Assembly (NCBI GenBank): GCA_964059195.1
Contig: CAXKWD010000002.1
Coordinates: forward strand, 151,483,042-151,547,041
Length of the DNA: 64,000 nucleotides
Direction: 5' to 3'
From: Ectobius pallidus
Taxonomy: Eukaryota; Arthropoda; Insecta; Blattodea; Ectobiidae
A program made the position numbers and the translations under genes. The notes below the pieces were generated by a model. That model did no database searches, was not told where the DNA came from, and was given only the letters and a program-made list of their open reading frames with translations. Shown here piece after piece: positions 35,061 through 46,146 of this stretch (within the stretch, counting starts at the first letter, position 1; the number at the start of each line of letters is the position of its first letter).

Positions 35061-35142
35061 AAATCTAAGTACTTAGATTTAAGTACAGATCTAAGTACTG
35101 ATCTGATCTAAGTACGAAGTACAGATCTAAGTACTTAGATTT
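35061..35142. repeat. Palindromic AAGTAC repeat cluster in pol
   Basis: The perfect 20-bp palindrome AAATCTAAGTACTTAGATTT (35061-35080) recurs almost completely at 35124-35142, with TAAGTACAGATC variants between. It interrupts the conserved LADA...DLLIG stretch and looks like a local expansion. Confidence 0.75.
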
Positions 35143-35501
35143 GCTCATTGGTACAGAACTATTTTCACAAATACTGTTATCAGGCAAAATCATGACTGAT
35201 GATCTGCCTGGCATACATAATTCAGAACTTGGTTGATACTTTATGGGTAAAGTCCCTCAACCTGTTACTTCTTCGCAGCATAGTACTGCTATGCAAATTA
35301 CTGCTTCTAAACATATGAATGTTTCTAAGCAAACGACTTCTCGCAGCAAAGCTAAAGCAGCTAATAGGCATGAGAAGACTCGTGTCAAACAAGCTCATTC
35401 TAATCGCTCATTCCCTAGTTCTGACTCGTCAGTCGATTCAAACTACTCTGCTTTCTTACACTCAAAAACAGCTGTCGATGAACAATTAGCTAGGTTTTGG
35501 G

Positions 35502-35823
35502 AATTGAAAAGCGTTTTTTCAAAAGCCGATATCTACATGGATGGCTCAGTGCCAGAGGTGACTAAGTGCCATCAAGAAAAGTGCTAATATTTGTGTGTAT
35601 TGACCAGCAAAGATCGTATTCTATCTAAGCCAAACATGACAAACAGCCTTGCTGTATAAGTTACAGACACAGTAATGGCTGCTAGCCATGTTTGGCGTAG
35701 ATAAAATACGATCTTTGCTGGCCAATACACACAAATATGAGCACTTTTCTTGATGGCACTTAGTCACCTCATGCACTGAGCCATCCATGTAGATATCGAC
35801 TTTTGAAAAAACGCTCCTCAATT
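35502..35823. mobile_element. Foldback (hairpin) MITE in BEL pol
   Basis: Two 137-bp arms (35502-35638 and 35687-35823) are inverted copies with few mismatches around a 48-bp loop. The insertion lies between FWEL and AVNNSA of pol. AATTGAAA (left) and AATTACAA (right) may be a degraded 8-bp duplication. The apparent frame across the left arm is not BEL coding sequence. Confidence 0.85.
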
Positions 35824-36673
35824 ACAAGCTGTCAATAATTCTGCTCCATTCCTTGATGAATCGGAATGTGAGAAACATTTTTCTCAAACTACCACCAGAG
35901 ATGACTCTGGGAGATATATAGTTAAACTTCCTTTTACTGCTCCTCCTGAAACATTAGGTAGCACTAAGCAACAAGCGTACAAACTGTTTCAGCGCTTAGA
36001 AAAAAGACTGTCATCCATCGGATGCTTACGTAATAAATATGTTAAGTTCATGCAAGAATATGAGGATTTAGGTCATATGCAACGAGCTGACCACATTACT
36101 AATACTCCATGTGAATACATTATTCCTCATCACCCAGTAATTAAGCCTAATATCACTACTACAAAGGTTAGAGTAGTCTCCTCTGAAGATAATCCTGCTG
36201 ACTTGATAAGCAGAGGTTCAACTCCTCGTGAGTTAATTCATAATGCATTGTGGTCAGGTCCCTCTTGGCTGTCCAAAGAAGATTCCACTTGGTCTCACAG
36301 GGAACCTATCAAACTTATTCAGGCACTACAAGAAATGCGGATTTCTGCCTTTCTTCAAAGCCAACCTCCTCAACTTCTGCCCTATGTATCTAAGTTCTCA
36401 CATTTGAAGACTCTGCGTATTATAGCATATGTTCTACGATTTATAAATAATTGTAGGCCTGCTAAAATTAAGCTCACAGGTCTTCTCGAACGTAGTGAAA
36501 TTTCAAATTCACTCTACACTTGTGTGAAAATGATTCAGCAAGTCGAATATCATGATGAAATCAATGCTTTGACTTCGTCTGATGTTGTTCCTGCGTCTAG
36601 TAAAATACACTCACTATGTACATTCGTGGATAGTGATGGTATTCTTCGTGTTGGTGGAAGACTGAAGCACTGA

Positions 36674-37912
36674 GAATTACCCTTTGATTCGAAGCATCAG
36701 ATTTTGCTTCCAGCTAAGCATCCTTTCACTAAACATCTCATTCGTTTTACACACTTTAAACTATGTCATGCTGGTTCCCAGCTTATCATAGCTTACTTAC
36801 GGGAAAGGTTTTGGATACCCTCTGTAAGAAGAATAATTCGCTCTATGATTAGACATTGCAATATCTGTTTCAGATTTCAAGCACAACCCTTTCAGCAAAA
36901 GATAGCTGATTTACCATCTTCTCGTGTATCTCATATCCCTCCATTCACTAACGTCAGCATTGACTATGCTGCTCCCTATTATATTAAATATGGTGGTCCT
37001 AGATCAAGGGTTACTACTAAAGCTTATATAGCTGTATTTGTTTGCATGTCTACCAAGGCTCTTCACCTTGAGTTAGTCACATCACTTACTTCCAATGCAC
37101 TTTTAGCAGCCTTATCTAGATATACTGGTAGAAGAGGTATCCCAGTTTCAATCAATTCGGATAATGGTACGAACTTTGTTGGTGCTCAAGCTGATATCAG
37201 ACAGCTCACAGATTTTCTATCTTTTCATGAACATCAATCGAAGGTTCAAGGCTCTACTTCACATCTTAACATAAAATGGAATTTTATTCCCCCTCACAGC
37301 CCCCATATGGCTGGCTTGCATGAAGCAGCTGTTCGCTCAGTTAAGCATCACTTTAAAAGAGTAATGACTTCTATGATGCTTACCTTTGAAGAGATGTCAA
37401 CTCTCTTAATTCAAATTGAAGCTATCTCGAATTCACGTCCTCTTGTCCCTCTTCATGAAGACGTTGAAGACTTGAATTATCTTTCTCCAGGTCATTTCCT
37501 CATAGGAAAACCTTTGATTTCAATACCCACCTCAAACTTATCTACTAACACTTCTTTGCGATCAAGATGGAATGCTATGAATCAATTATTACTTGGATTT
37601 TGGAAGAAATGGTTCTCTGACTATTTACATTCTCTACAGCGACGTTCTAAATGGCTCAAGACTTTTCCTAATGTGGAAATAGGAACTCCTGTTCTTCTGC
37701 TAGAGGACAACGTTCCCCCTTTACGTTGGGTTTTGGATGTCATGCACTCTTTTCATCCTGGATCTGACGGACTAGTTAGAGTAGCCACAGTTCGAACTTT
37801 CACAGGTTTCTACAAGCGACAATTGTTAAGCTCGCTCCTCTTCCCATTTCTGATATTGAAGATGAGTAACCCCCTTTATTATTCAAAGTTTAAATCTACT
37901 TATTTCACATAA
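36674..37912 (+). CDS. BEL integrase with C-terminal extension
   Basis: The frame is open from just after the TGA at 36671 to TAA at 37910-37912. It has the HHCC finger (LCHAGSQLII, HCNICFRFQ), then the DDE core: SIDYAAPYY, INSDNGTNFVGA and MAGLHEAAVRSVKHH. A C-terminal DUF5641-like block follows: PVLLLEDNVPPLRW, HPGSDGLVRVATVRT and FYKRQLLSSLLFP. The last residues (about 20) run past the usual end toward the 3' LTR at 37962. It is the only undamaged domain of this element; upstream RT is deleted, so it can only be a remnant. Confidence 0.88.
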   Translation, partial: ELPFDSKHQILLPAKHPFTKHLIRFTHFKLCHAGSQLIIAYLRERFWIPSVRRIIRSMIRHCNICFRFQAQPFQQKIADLPSSRVSHIPPFTNVSIDYAAPYYIKYGGPRSRVTTKAYIAVFVCMSTKALHLELVTSLTSNALLAALSRYTGRRGIPVSINSDNGTNFVGAQADIRQLTDFLSFHEHQSKVQGSTSHLNIKWNFIPPHSPHMAGLHEAAVRSVKHHFKRVMTSMMLTFEEMSTLLIQIEAISNSRPLVPLHEDVEDLNYLSPGHFLIGKPLISIPTSNLSTNTSLRSRWNAMNQLLLGFWKKWFSDYLHSLQRRSKWLKTFPNVEIGTPVLLLEDNVPPLRWVLDVMHSFHPGSDGLVRVATVRTFTGFYKRQLLSSLLFPFLILKMSNPLYYSKFKSTYFT

Positions 37913-37961
37913 TCTAATACATTTTAAAATTATTTTCAAGAAAACAATTGCGGGCAATTTA

Positions 37962-39768
37962 TGTTCAAGCTCGTATCTTCAAACTTTGAATATTTGGCTA
38001 TATTCGCTGCCAACTTGACAGCAGTGAATGCCAGTTGTCATTTTCCTTTATTTTTATTGTTATATAGGTTTAGGTTTATTAGGCTATTGCATTGCATTCC
38101 TTATTCATTTACAATTCTCAATTAATATTAGTTGTAAGATATTCATTCTACATCAAAAGGTATAATATCTTAATCCTATGTGTAATTACATGTTTGTTCT
38201 AGTGATATTTTAACTCACTCGTAATTTCCCCTTGAGACATTTATGTTTATTAATGACTTACAATATTAGATTAATTATTATTAGATTATTAGATTTACAT
38301 GTTTGTTCTATTGATATTTTAACTCACTCGTAATTTCCCATTGAGACATTTATGTTTATTAATGACTTACAATATTAGATTTATTATTTGCAATTAGTAA
38401 ATATTGTTCATTACTTTCTATTTCTTAATATTTGAAGTTTTAAAAATATTCCTTCAGATCTAAGCCTATCATGTTGGCTAAGCCGCCATATTTTCTATCT
38501 CCTACTTCTCTAGTCAACATGACTGAAGTTACCATTTATTAACATATATTTTCTGGTTTGTAAGTTATAAAACCCTAGTTATTGCATTTTATTATTCATA
38601 TTTGATTATTGTGATTGTGTCCAGTCTTCTGGGATGCAGTCCTTAGCAGTTTATATGCATTTCATGTAGCCTTTTGAGTCGACTTCCTTTCTTCTTCTCC
38701 TTACAACTGTTTTATTCATTCAGACATATTTTGTCTTTGTGCTCTGGGCTATATATCATTAAACAGCTCAAGCATCATCATCATACATACAATTCTTCTT
38801 GTGGAAAGGGATTCTACAAGTGCTAAGCTTCATACTTATACATACATTTCTTCACGTAAGGAAGTATTTGTGATACAAGAAGTGTATTTAAGTTTCATGC
38901 ATTTTCTACGCCTTCAAAACATGGCGTTGGTATTGTGGTTAGGTTATATCATTGAATAGCCTATGCATCATCATCAAACATACAATTCTTCTTGTGGAAA
39001 GGGATTCTACAAGTGCTAAGCTTCATACTTATACATACATTTCTTCACGTAAGGAACTATTTGTGAAACAAGAAGTGTATTCAACGTTCGCAAGTTCTAC
39101 GCTTCATCAATACACATATATTTCTTCGAAAAAATTATTAGTTGTGATGCAAGACTTTGAATTTCATGTTCATTTATTCTTAAACCTGCTGGTTTTAACA
39201 TTGATATTAAATGAATCTTGAGTAGAAACTATACTTTATACAGGGTTCTATACGGCGTCTTTTGACTATTGTGATGTGCTGATATCTGAGTCAACCATAC
39301 ATATAATTCCTCGCTCTATCGCGTCAATACACAACTTCTCATCTTTTTTTTTGGGCAAGTTTGAAACCACGTTGTTATTCTACTCACATATAAACAATTC
39401 TACTGAAGATGTCTTTGAAAGATTTTGACAAGGTCTACGTGTTCACATCATAACGTTTTATTATCTTACATTGGTCATCGTCAATACATGATGGTTCCTT
39501 TTCTTTCTACTTTGATGGATCTACATGTGACACCACACACCAACACTCCACACTAAGAAGACTGTCAACTGCTACATTAAACTGTAACATTTCTATTATC
39601 AAGAAGACTTTAGATCAGAAGTCTACCTTCGTGTTATGTTAATTCATTCCCATGCACGACAAGTTTGTGAACTTTCAAGAGAGTGAAAGTGTATTTTATT
39701 TTCGTGTGTTTAGTTTATAATTAAAAGTTCTATGTCATATCAGTGTTTCATTGAGTGATACATGTTCA
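37962..39768 (+). repeat. 3' LTR of the BEL element
   Basis: TGTTCAAGC...ACATGTTCA, collinear with the interrupted 5' LTR. It has one fewer 190-bp unit and shows the pre-insertion state of the solo LTR and LINE sites, which made those calls possible. Confidence 0.85.
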
Positions 39769-40203
39769 TCAGATTGTTTGGAAATGCACTGATTTTTAAA
39801 ATGCAAAAACGAAATGCCTAAGGTTGCCTGGTACAAACACATTAAAACAGATGTATCCGGAGAGAACGGTGTGCGGAGCAGTGACAAAGAGCCTCTCAGC
39901 GCCACTCCTCCGATAACATGTTTCCATATTCGGAGAACTGTATCTGCTATAGGATTTTTTTCAGAGGACGCTGCAGTGTTCTTCTATAATAAGCCGTCAT
40001 TTCCAAATTAAAATGCTTTACCTACACCAACGTTTCTTATTATTTTCTTTTTACATTGTTTTTTCTTTTATCATTATAAATTCTTGGAAGTGCTGTTTTA
40101 GTTGTTAATTACAATATAAAACTTAACTATAAGACAACACAGGTTTTACTGTGAGAAACGCCAATTAGAATATCCTAGTCAAAACTAGACTTTTCGTACC
40201 TTC
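39769..40203 (-). other. Outer-transposon sequence between the two nested insertions
   Basis: This 435-bp piece belongs to the outer TIR transposon. At its left edge the minus strand reads FLHFKNQCISKQSD, similar to TLFQRTCIAKQSDEDL of the nuclease gene at 49385-50700, so it may hold the N-terminal remnant of the split gene. The rest is unassigned. Confidence 0.45.
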
Positions 40204-41285
40204 TAGTCCAGGCAACGAACGAAAAATAAAACAAAAAAATCGTGTAGTTTTGAAATTTTGCAGAGTTGTCGGAGGGAGTGTCCTGAACAACATACTAAAA
40301 TTCCCCGAAGGTGGGGGATGAGCGGGGGCAGGGGGGCCCGCAGATGGTCCCTATTTTAGGTTTATCGCTTATATCTAAACAATGGTGCATCGTAGAGGAA
40401 AAGTTGCTATATATAAACTTCAAGCGGATAAAATTTCCTACAAGTATGATCATACACATTTCTTTCTATCTCAAATAGTTTTCGAGATATCCGCCAGCGA
40501 AAATAACACATTTTCGAAAAGAGCTCTTTCGCCTCGCGCTTTTCGACACACTTTGCCTTCTAGCGCTTCAGCCCTTAGGTATACAGCAATTTTCTCATTA
40601 AAGAAGTTGTAGGGAAATAAATTTCCTTGAAAATGAGTGTTTTCAAATGTTCAAAAGTTATAACAATTTAAAATGTCCGTCAAATTTCGAGATTTTGAAA
40701 GAAAACCGTACATCGCACTTTCTCTATATTTAAGGGGTATATCTTTGTATGTAAGCTGTATATTGTGTATTTACATCATGAAACAAGTGGAGAAACATCA
40801 CGCAACCATTAAAGTTGAATTTATTAAAAATCCGATCACGGTACTAGCACAGTACATGTAATGGAAAATACATTATATTCCAGGTAAGAAAGGAAAAATA
40901 GGGACAAAATAAATCATGTGGTTTTGAAATTTGGCAGAGATGTGGGGGAAAGTGTTCTAAAACATCGTAGTAAAAGTCCCCATGGATAGGGGGTGAGCGG
41001 AGGGTGGGGACACTTTTACCGGTAAATGCAATTTCCCTAAGTTTTCGCAAAGTGCACAAAAAACTATGGGTTCTAGCAAAAAAGTTTATGCACAAAATTA
41101 AACTACATAAAAGTTCTTATAAAATTGATCTGAATGATATTTCTGTAGAATTAATAGTTCTGGAAATTCTGTTTTACATACACCTATATACACCTGCATA
41201 TTATATTTTTCAACAAAAAAAGAGAGCTGGTGATAATATAATTAGAAAGATGCCAAGCAAGCAAACTAGTTCTTAGAAAAATATA
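40204..41285. repeat. Left TIR of the second transposon
   Basis: Inverted match to about 43995-45170 along its whole length, from TCGTGTAGTTTTGAAATTTT at the outside to ACTAGTTCTTAGA at the inner end. Frames within it mirror frames in the right TIR and are not genes. Confidence 0.9.
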
Positions 41286-41993
41286 CTTACTAATGGTTAA
41301 CGTTACATAAAAAACTCATTATCATTATTGGTATTATTATTAATATTCTTCTTGTAAAGCTTAGCCGTTTTATGTTTCGTTAAAAAAAATACCGGTATTT
41401 TTTAAAAATGGTAAGGAATTAGACAATTATATTTACAAATTATAAGAATAGCAGGCCTACCTATTACTTTAAATAAACGTTTACTTGTCTATGTGGCTCC
41501 TGAGAATATTTGCACATCATATTTTGTCACTGTGCAACTCGGTGTGGTGGAAGATATGGATCCAGAGAAGCAAGTATTAGGCTACATGCTCATCCGTTTG
41601 TGGAACCTGTCATGATACAACAGTAAAACATTAGAACAAGATGATGAATTGAAAATTGATGACGTCCAAGCAAAATAAGTTGTTTAGGCACTCTTTAATT
41701 AATGTTGTGTGTATAAATACTGAGTGTTCGGTAGATAGAAAAATATGACCCTAACTTATCATACGATGTACTAGGATTCCAGTATTGGAGACTGGAAAAA
41801 ATAGACAACTAAACATTTATTTAAAGTACTATGTAGGCCTACTAGGTCTTATAATTTCTAAATATTTCCAATTTATAGCTATTTACAATTTTTCCAAATT
41901 ATATTTTAAACGAAAAATAGAACGGCAAATAGGCCTGATTTATATTTCTTATAAAGTACACTTATACCATGCGATTTTTATAAGCTTTATAAC

Positions 41994-42029
<36 letters not shown>

Positions 42030-42237
42030 GGTAAACAAAAATCAACTTTTTTTTTGTGACATGGATAAAACAAGGTGTACCTTATGTAAAATTTCACCAG
42101 AAAGCAGAAAATAACCTTGGATTTTCGCTGTCACCCACTATTTGTTTGCTACGAAGTGTTTTGTGTTATACTGAATTATATTAATTTCGGTATGTTCTTA
42201 ATATTATATTTAATTCAAAATTTTATTATAAGATTTT
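41286..42237. other. Interior of the second transposon without a gene
   Basis: AT-rich sequence with an (AAT)n microsatellite at about 41993-42025. No recognisable protein. It lies downstream of the minus-strand gene. Confidence 0.5.
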
Positions 42238-43520
42238 TTAGCGATATTTTGTCACTGCGGCATCTCGGATTAATGTCCAGCAGTAATCAGCAAACAAACT
42301 AGAACTCCATTTGCCTTGGTATCGCTTTTCCATAGTTGCAACGTCCTGGTGGAATTGTTCCCCATGTTCGTCACTTACGGCACCCAAATTTTCAGGAATG
42401 AAATCGAGGTGAGCATCCAGAAAGTGAATATTTAATGGCATGTTACATCCTATTTCGCTGTAGGCACTAAGTAATTCAGTCATAAGGTCTTTGTAGTTTT
42501 CAGCTTTGACATATCCAAGAAAATTGGTCACAACTGTTTTAAAAGCTTTCCATGCTCTTAGTTCAGCTTCATTCAGCATGTTAATTTTTGCCATCTTTCA
42601 TAACTTCTCGTACTTGCGGTCCCACAAATATGCCCTCTTTAATTTTTGCCTCACTAACTCTCGGAAATTTCTGTTTCAGATACAAGAACCCCCTTCCGTT
42701 CCGATCTAATGTTTTTAAGCTAAGTTTAGAAGAATCAGTAAATAGGCGCAAATTGCTTGGTTCATGTTCCTGCCCCAACGCATCAAATAAGTTGTCAACA
42801 TCCGTGCAGTATCCTATACCAAAATCCCTTCTTGAGCAAAATAATGTGTAAGTTATTTTTGACGATTTCGAAAGTCAGTTATATGTACGTCACGTTCGAG
42901 GAGATTCCATCCTTTTAATCTGGATGCTAGGAGTTCTGACTGTGATTTTGCTGGTTTTAAATCTCGAACTAAATCATTCAGTTCAGCTTTTGAAATCAGA
43001 TGTGGCTTTGTTGAACATTTTGGTACTTGAAAGACTGGATCATTGTCGATTTCCTGTGCGAATTGCACAACATCAGGTGGATCACCAGCACATTCTTCTT
43101 AGTCCAAACTCCACGATTCTGGTGGGTTTGGGATAGGAAGTTCTTCACTATGTTCAACGGGCCAGGCTGATGGTAAATTGGGATATTGCACAACATCCTT
43201 GGACTTCAGTCCGATGCCCTGTATTTTAGTGAGGCAAAAGTAACAATCTGTTGGATGGTCTTTTGGTTCTCTCCACACCATTGGTACTGCAAATCGCACA
43301 TTACTTTTTCACCTTTCAATCAACCTGTTAACAATGTTATACAAGTCTTGCAACATATGTGAGGGACCCATGACTTATCTTGATCTCCTACTTTAACTCC
43401 GAAATAAAGTTCGTAAGCTCTTCGCACAAGTTGAGTGAAATTACGTTTTTGCGATTTAAAAGTTATTTTTTCACACTCATAACAAAAACTGTTGACATTA
43501 TTTACACACTGCCTAGGCAT
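42238..43520 (-). pseudogene. Transposase-like protein (FHQD family), frameshifted and internally deleted
   Basis: It starts at ATG 43520 (MPRQCVNNVNSFCYECEK) with two C-x2-C pairs (FCYECEK and HICCKTC), which look zinc-binding. Further blocks follow in different minus-strand frames: MVWREPKDHPTDCYFCLTKI, LPSAWPVEHSEELP, LISKAELNDLVRDL, LLASRLKGWNLL, LRLFTDSSKLSLK, then GFLYLKQKFPRVSEAKIKEG and at the C-terminus FIPENLG, HGEQFHQD, KRYQGKW and YCWTLIRD. At least four frame changes are present. LFTDSSKLSLK is joined directly to TLDRNGRGFLYL; from memory of this arthropod family a long middle block lies there, so an internal deletion is likely. Function is inferred from its place in a TIR element. 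Confidence 0.65.
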
Positions 43521-43994
43521 TGTATTGACTTGTTAATTCACAGTCAATCACAGTACAATAATAATAATAAACCAAGTATGTAGAACACAAACACGTTAGT
43601 AAAGACGACATAGGAAATGCAGTAACTTCATACGCGGGTAAATGTCTACTAATGCACAATCTCATTTGGGTGCATACTTCTTGCATTTAATATACTGGAA
43701 TGAACTTGTCTTAACACACTGCTGATACATACATTACACGAAGTGGTAAAATATGCATACAATGACTCACAAAACTGTTGAAATGATTGCTGTTTTTTGT
43801 TATATTTAAAAAAGAAACGCTTGTTACTAAAAATCCGTGGGTGATAGGCAATTTCTGTTTTTAGATTTGTTATTAGGGCGCCTCAATACATCGGAAACAC
43901 CTAAAAATTTCCATGTCACAAAATGTGTGTTTAACAGTGTAATTATTATTATTATTGTAGTTTTATGTGTGATGATTACCTTTAGTACAAATAT

Positions 43995-45170
43995 TATTCT
44001 AAGAACTAGTTAGCTTGGCATCATGCTAATTTAACTATCATCTGCTCTCTTTTTTGTTAAAAAATATAATATATAGGTGTATATAGGTGTATGTAAAACA
44101 GAATTTCCAGAACTATTAATTCTACAGAAATATCATTCAGATCAATTTTATAAGAACTTTTATGTAGTTTAATTTTGTGCATAAACTGTTTTTTGCTAGC
44201 ACCCATAGTTTTTTTGTGCACTTAGGGAAAACTTAGGGAAATTGCATTTACCAGTAAAAGTGCCCCCACCCCCGCTCACCCCCTATCCATGGGGACTTTT
44301 ACTACGTTGTTTTAGAACACTTTCCCCCACATCTCTGCCAAATTTCAAAACCACATGATTTATTTTGTCCCTATTTTTTCTTTCTTGCCTGGAATATAAT
44401 GTATTTTCCATTACATGTAATGTGCTTGTACCGTGCTCGGAGTTTTAATAAATTCAACTATAATGGTTGTGTGATGTTTCTCCACTTGTTTCATGATGTA
44501 AATACACAATATACAGCTTACATACAAAGATTTACCCCCTAAATATAGAGAAAGTGCGATGTACGGTTTTCTTTCGAAATCTCGAAATTTGACGGAAATT
44601 TTAAATTGTTATAACTTCTGAACATTTGAAAACCAAGTAACAAATGACTACTCGTTCTCGAAATTTGACGGAAATTTTAAATTGTTATAACTTTTGAACA
44701 TTTGAAAACAAAGTAACAAATGACTACTCATTTTCAAGTGAATTTATTTCCCTACAACTTCTTTCATGAGAACATTGCTGTATACCTAAGGGGTTGAAGC
44801 GCTAGAAGGCAAAGTGTGTCGAAAAGCGCGAGGCGAAAGAACTTTTTTTCGAAAAATTGTTATTTTCGCTGGCGGATATCTCGAAAACTATTTTTGATAT
44901 AAAGAAATGTGTATGATCAAACTTGTAGGACATTTTATCAGCTTGAATTCTGTATATATCAACTTTTCCTCTACGATGCACCATTGTTTAGATATAAGTG
45001 AAAAACCTAAAATAGGGACCTTCTGCGGGCCCCCCTGCCCCCCGCTCACCCCCCACCATCGGGGACTTTTAGTATGTTGTTCAGGACCTCCCTCCGACAA
45101 CTCTGCAAAATTTCAAAACTACACGATATTTTTTCTATTTGGTGTTTTTCGACGTTTATTGACTGGACTA
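43995..45170. repeat. Right TIR of the second transposon
   Basis: Inverted copy of the left TIR. It has an extra tandem duplication of about 77 bp (AAATTTGACGGAAATTTTAA...) at roughly 44580-44735 that the left TIR lacks. Confidence 0.88.
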
Positions 45171-45199
45171 TTCGACAAGTTTTCTGAAATGTGAGTTGT

Positions 45200-45696
45200 A
45201 GATACCTCTGTATCTGGTGTGGTGACCTATAATAGGTATCAAAAGTTAAATACTCAACTCGTTGCAAATTTACTCTAGTTTAAAAATTATCCTTCGAAAT
45301 TTTACTGAAGGTTTGGTCATTTAGAAGATAGCGAGCAAAAACCAGTTGAAAGTTCAGATTTTTTTTATTTTTTGCAAAACGTTGCAGAAATTCGGAGAGC
45401 TGTATTTCCGAAACTATTCATGTTAGGAAACTCAATTTGATCTCAAACTGCAGCAAATTTAGTCTACTTTTAGGATGGATGATAAAACATTTTTGTCATG
45501 TGCGTATTTTGGCAGATAATGGGCAAAAACAGAAATGAAATCGAAAATTTTGAAGTTTTATCAAGATAGCGGCTCCGGCGGTAAAAAAAAATTGTTGACA
45601 AAATGTCAGAAATTACCATCCCTGTCATCATATAAAAAAATTAGCTCTACCCGAAATTTTGCATCCATGTGGTCAATTGACAATTTGATTGGACTA
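45200..45696. repeat. Right TIR of the outer transposon
   Basis: Reverse complement of 24405-24892 with moderate divergence, ending GATTGGACTA before the GGT duplication. Confidence 0.88.
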
Positions 45697-46146
45697 GGTC
45701 GGCCAAACTAGTAGAGCACGCAAGAACAGCTGAGTGAAGAGAGTGTGAATAGAATCGGCATTAGACAGCCGAATGCCAGCCAGCTCGCGGCCAGAATTGT
45801 ATTTTATTTATTTATTTTAATTATTTAATCAAGAATGAACGTTACTGGTATACACCCAAATACAATGTTCATGACTATACTAGCAATACATCATGTTCTT
45901 ACGATAACACAAATATGAAATAGGTATAATAAAAAGTATATACAATGGATAGGATAATGACCAATGTAAGGTAAGAAGTAAAGAGAATAGGAGAGAGTAA
46001 GGATAATAAGAGAGATAAGAAGAAAGCAAGCATGATGAATTTGGAGAAAAAATAAGAATGAAATAAGAGTAAAACAAATAATATAAATAATGAAAATATT
46101 TTAGTTGACAATATCATATACGGTATTACTATTCACACACAGATTT

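Larger units (their letters stand above)
34895..36673 (+). pseudogene. BEL pol, RT entry region fused to late RNase H
   Basis: Pol resumes with NALVIPCIATC, NWNIPANLHLADA and DLLIGTELFSQILLS, has a TGA in SELG*YF, then open sequence to FWEL where a foldback element (35502-35823) is inserted. After it the frame reads LDESECEKHFSQTTTRDDSG and VIKPNITTTKVRVV, then jumps directly to SSEDNPADLISRGSTP. The whole RT palm (including YVDD) and most of RNase H are deleted in frame at about 36180. The rest leads into the pre-integrase region (ILRVGGRLKH) and TGA at 36671-36673. Confidence 0.8.
26360..39768 (+). mobile_element. BEL/Pao element with long LTRs, multiply interrupted
   Basis: The 5' LTR (26360-33278, including insertions) and 3' LTR (37962-39768) share TGTTCAAGCTCGTATC at the start and GATACATGTTCA at the end. 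Stripped of the solo LTR and the LINE, the 5' LTR is about 1.99 kb against 1.81 kb for the 3' LTR; the difference is about one 190-bp internal repeat unit. The interior has a protease relic, a 1.1-kb LTR-like insert, a foldback element, and fused pol with the RT core deleted but an intact integrase. Gag is missing. No 5-bp target duplication is seen, and about 40 codons of the invaded nuclease gene seem absent, so insertion or later change removed flanking DNA. Confidence 0.8.
40204..45170 (-). mobile_element. Second TAGTCCA-type TIR transposon, with long TIRs
   Basis: The termini are TAGTCCAGGCAACGAACG (left) and, on the minus strand, TAGTCCAGTCAATAAACG (right), with the 3-bp duplication TTC (40201-40203 and 45171-45173). 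The TIRs are about 1.1 kb (40204-41285 and about 43995-45170). The interior carries a broken transposase-like gene on the minus strand (42238-43520). It is inserted in the outer transposon, just inside its right TIR. Confidence 0.88.
24405..45696 (-). mobile_element. Outer TAGTCCA-type TIR transposon with nested insertions
   Basis: The termini are TAGTGCAATCAAATTGTC (left) and, on the minus strand, TAGTCCAATCAAATTGTC (right). They are flanked by the 3-bp duplication GGT (24402-24404 and 45697-45699). The long TIRs (about 490 bp) match over 24405-24892 and 45200-45696. Between them lie an XPG-like nuclease pseudogene on the minus strand, the BEL element 26360-39768 inserted in that gene, and the second TIR element 40204-45170. 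Without these insertions the element would be about 2.9 kb, close to the size of the related element at 47404-51698. Confidence 0.85.

Noticed and set aside
35243..35587. Pol-like frame ending in TKCHQEKC
   Set aside because: The last third lies in the left arm of the foldback element and recurs inverted at 35687-35823, so it is not pol coding sequence.
39814..40011. 65-codon plus-strand frame
   Set aside because: No recognisable domain. It lies in the outer transposon on the strand opposite the nuclease gene, and partly mirrors nothing else.
40382..40612. Frames in the long TIRs (also 44802-45194)
   Set aside because: Each has a mirror-image frame in the opposite TIR and no protein similarity; they are by-products of the inverted repeats.
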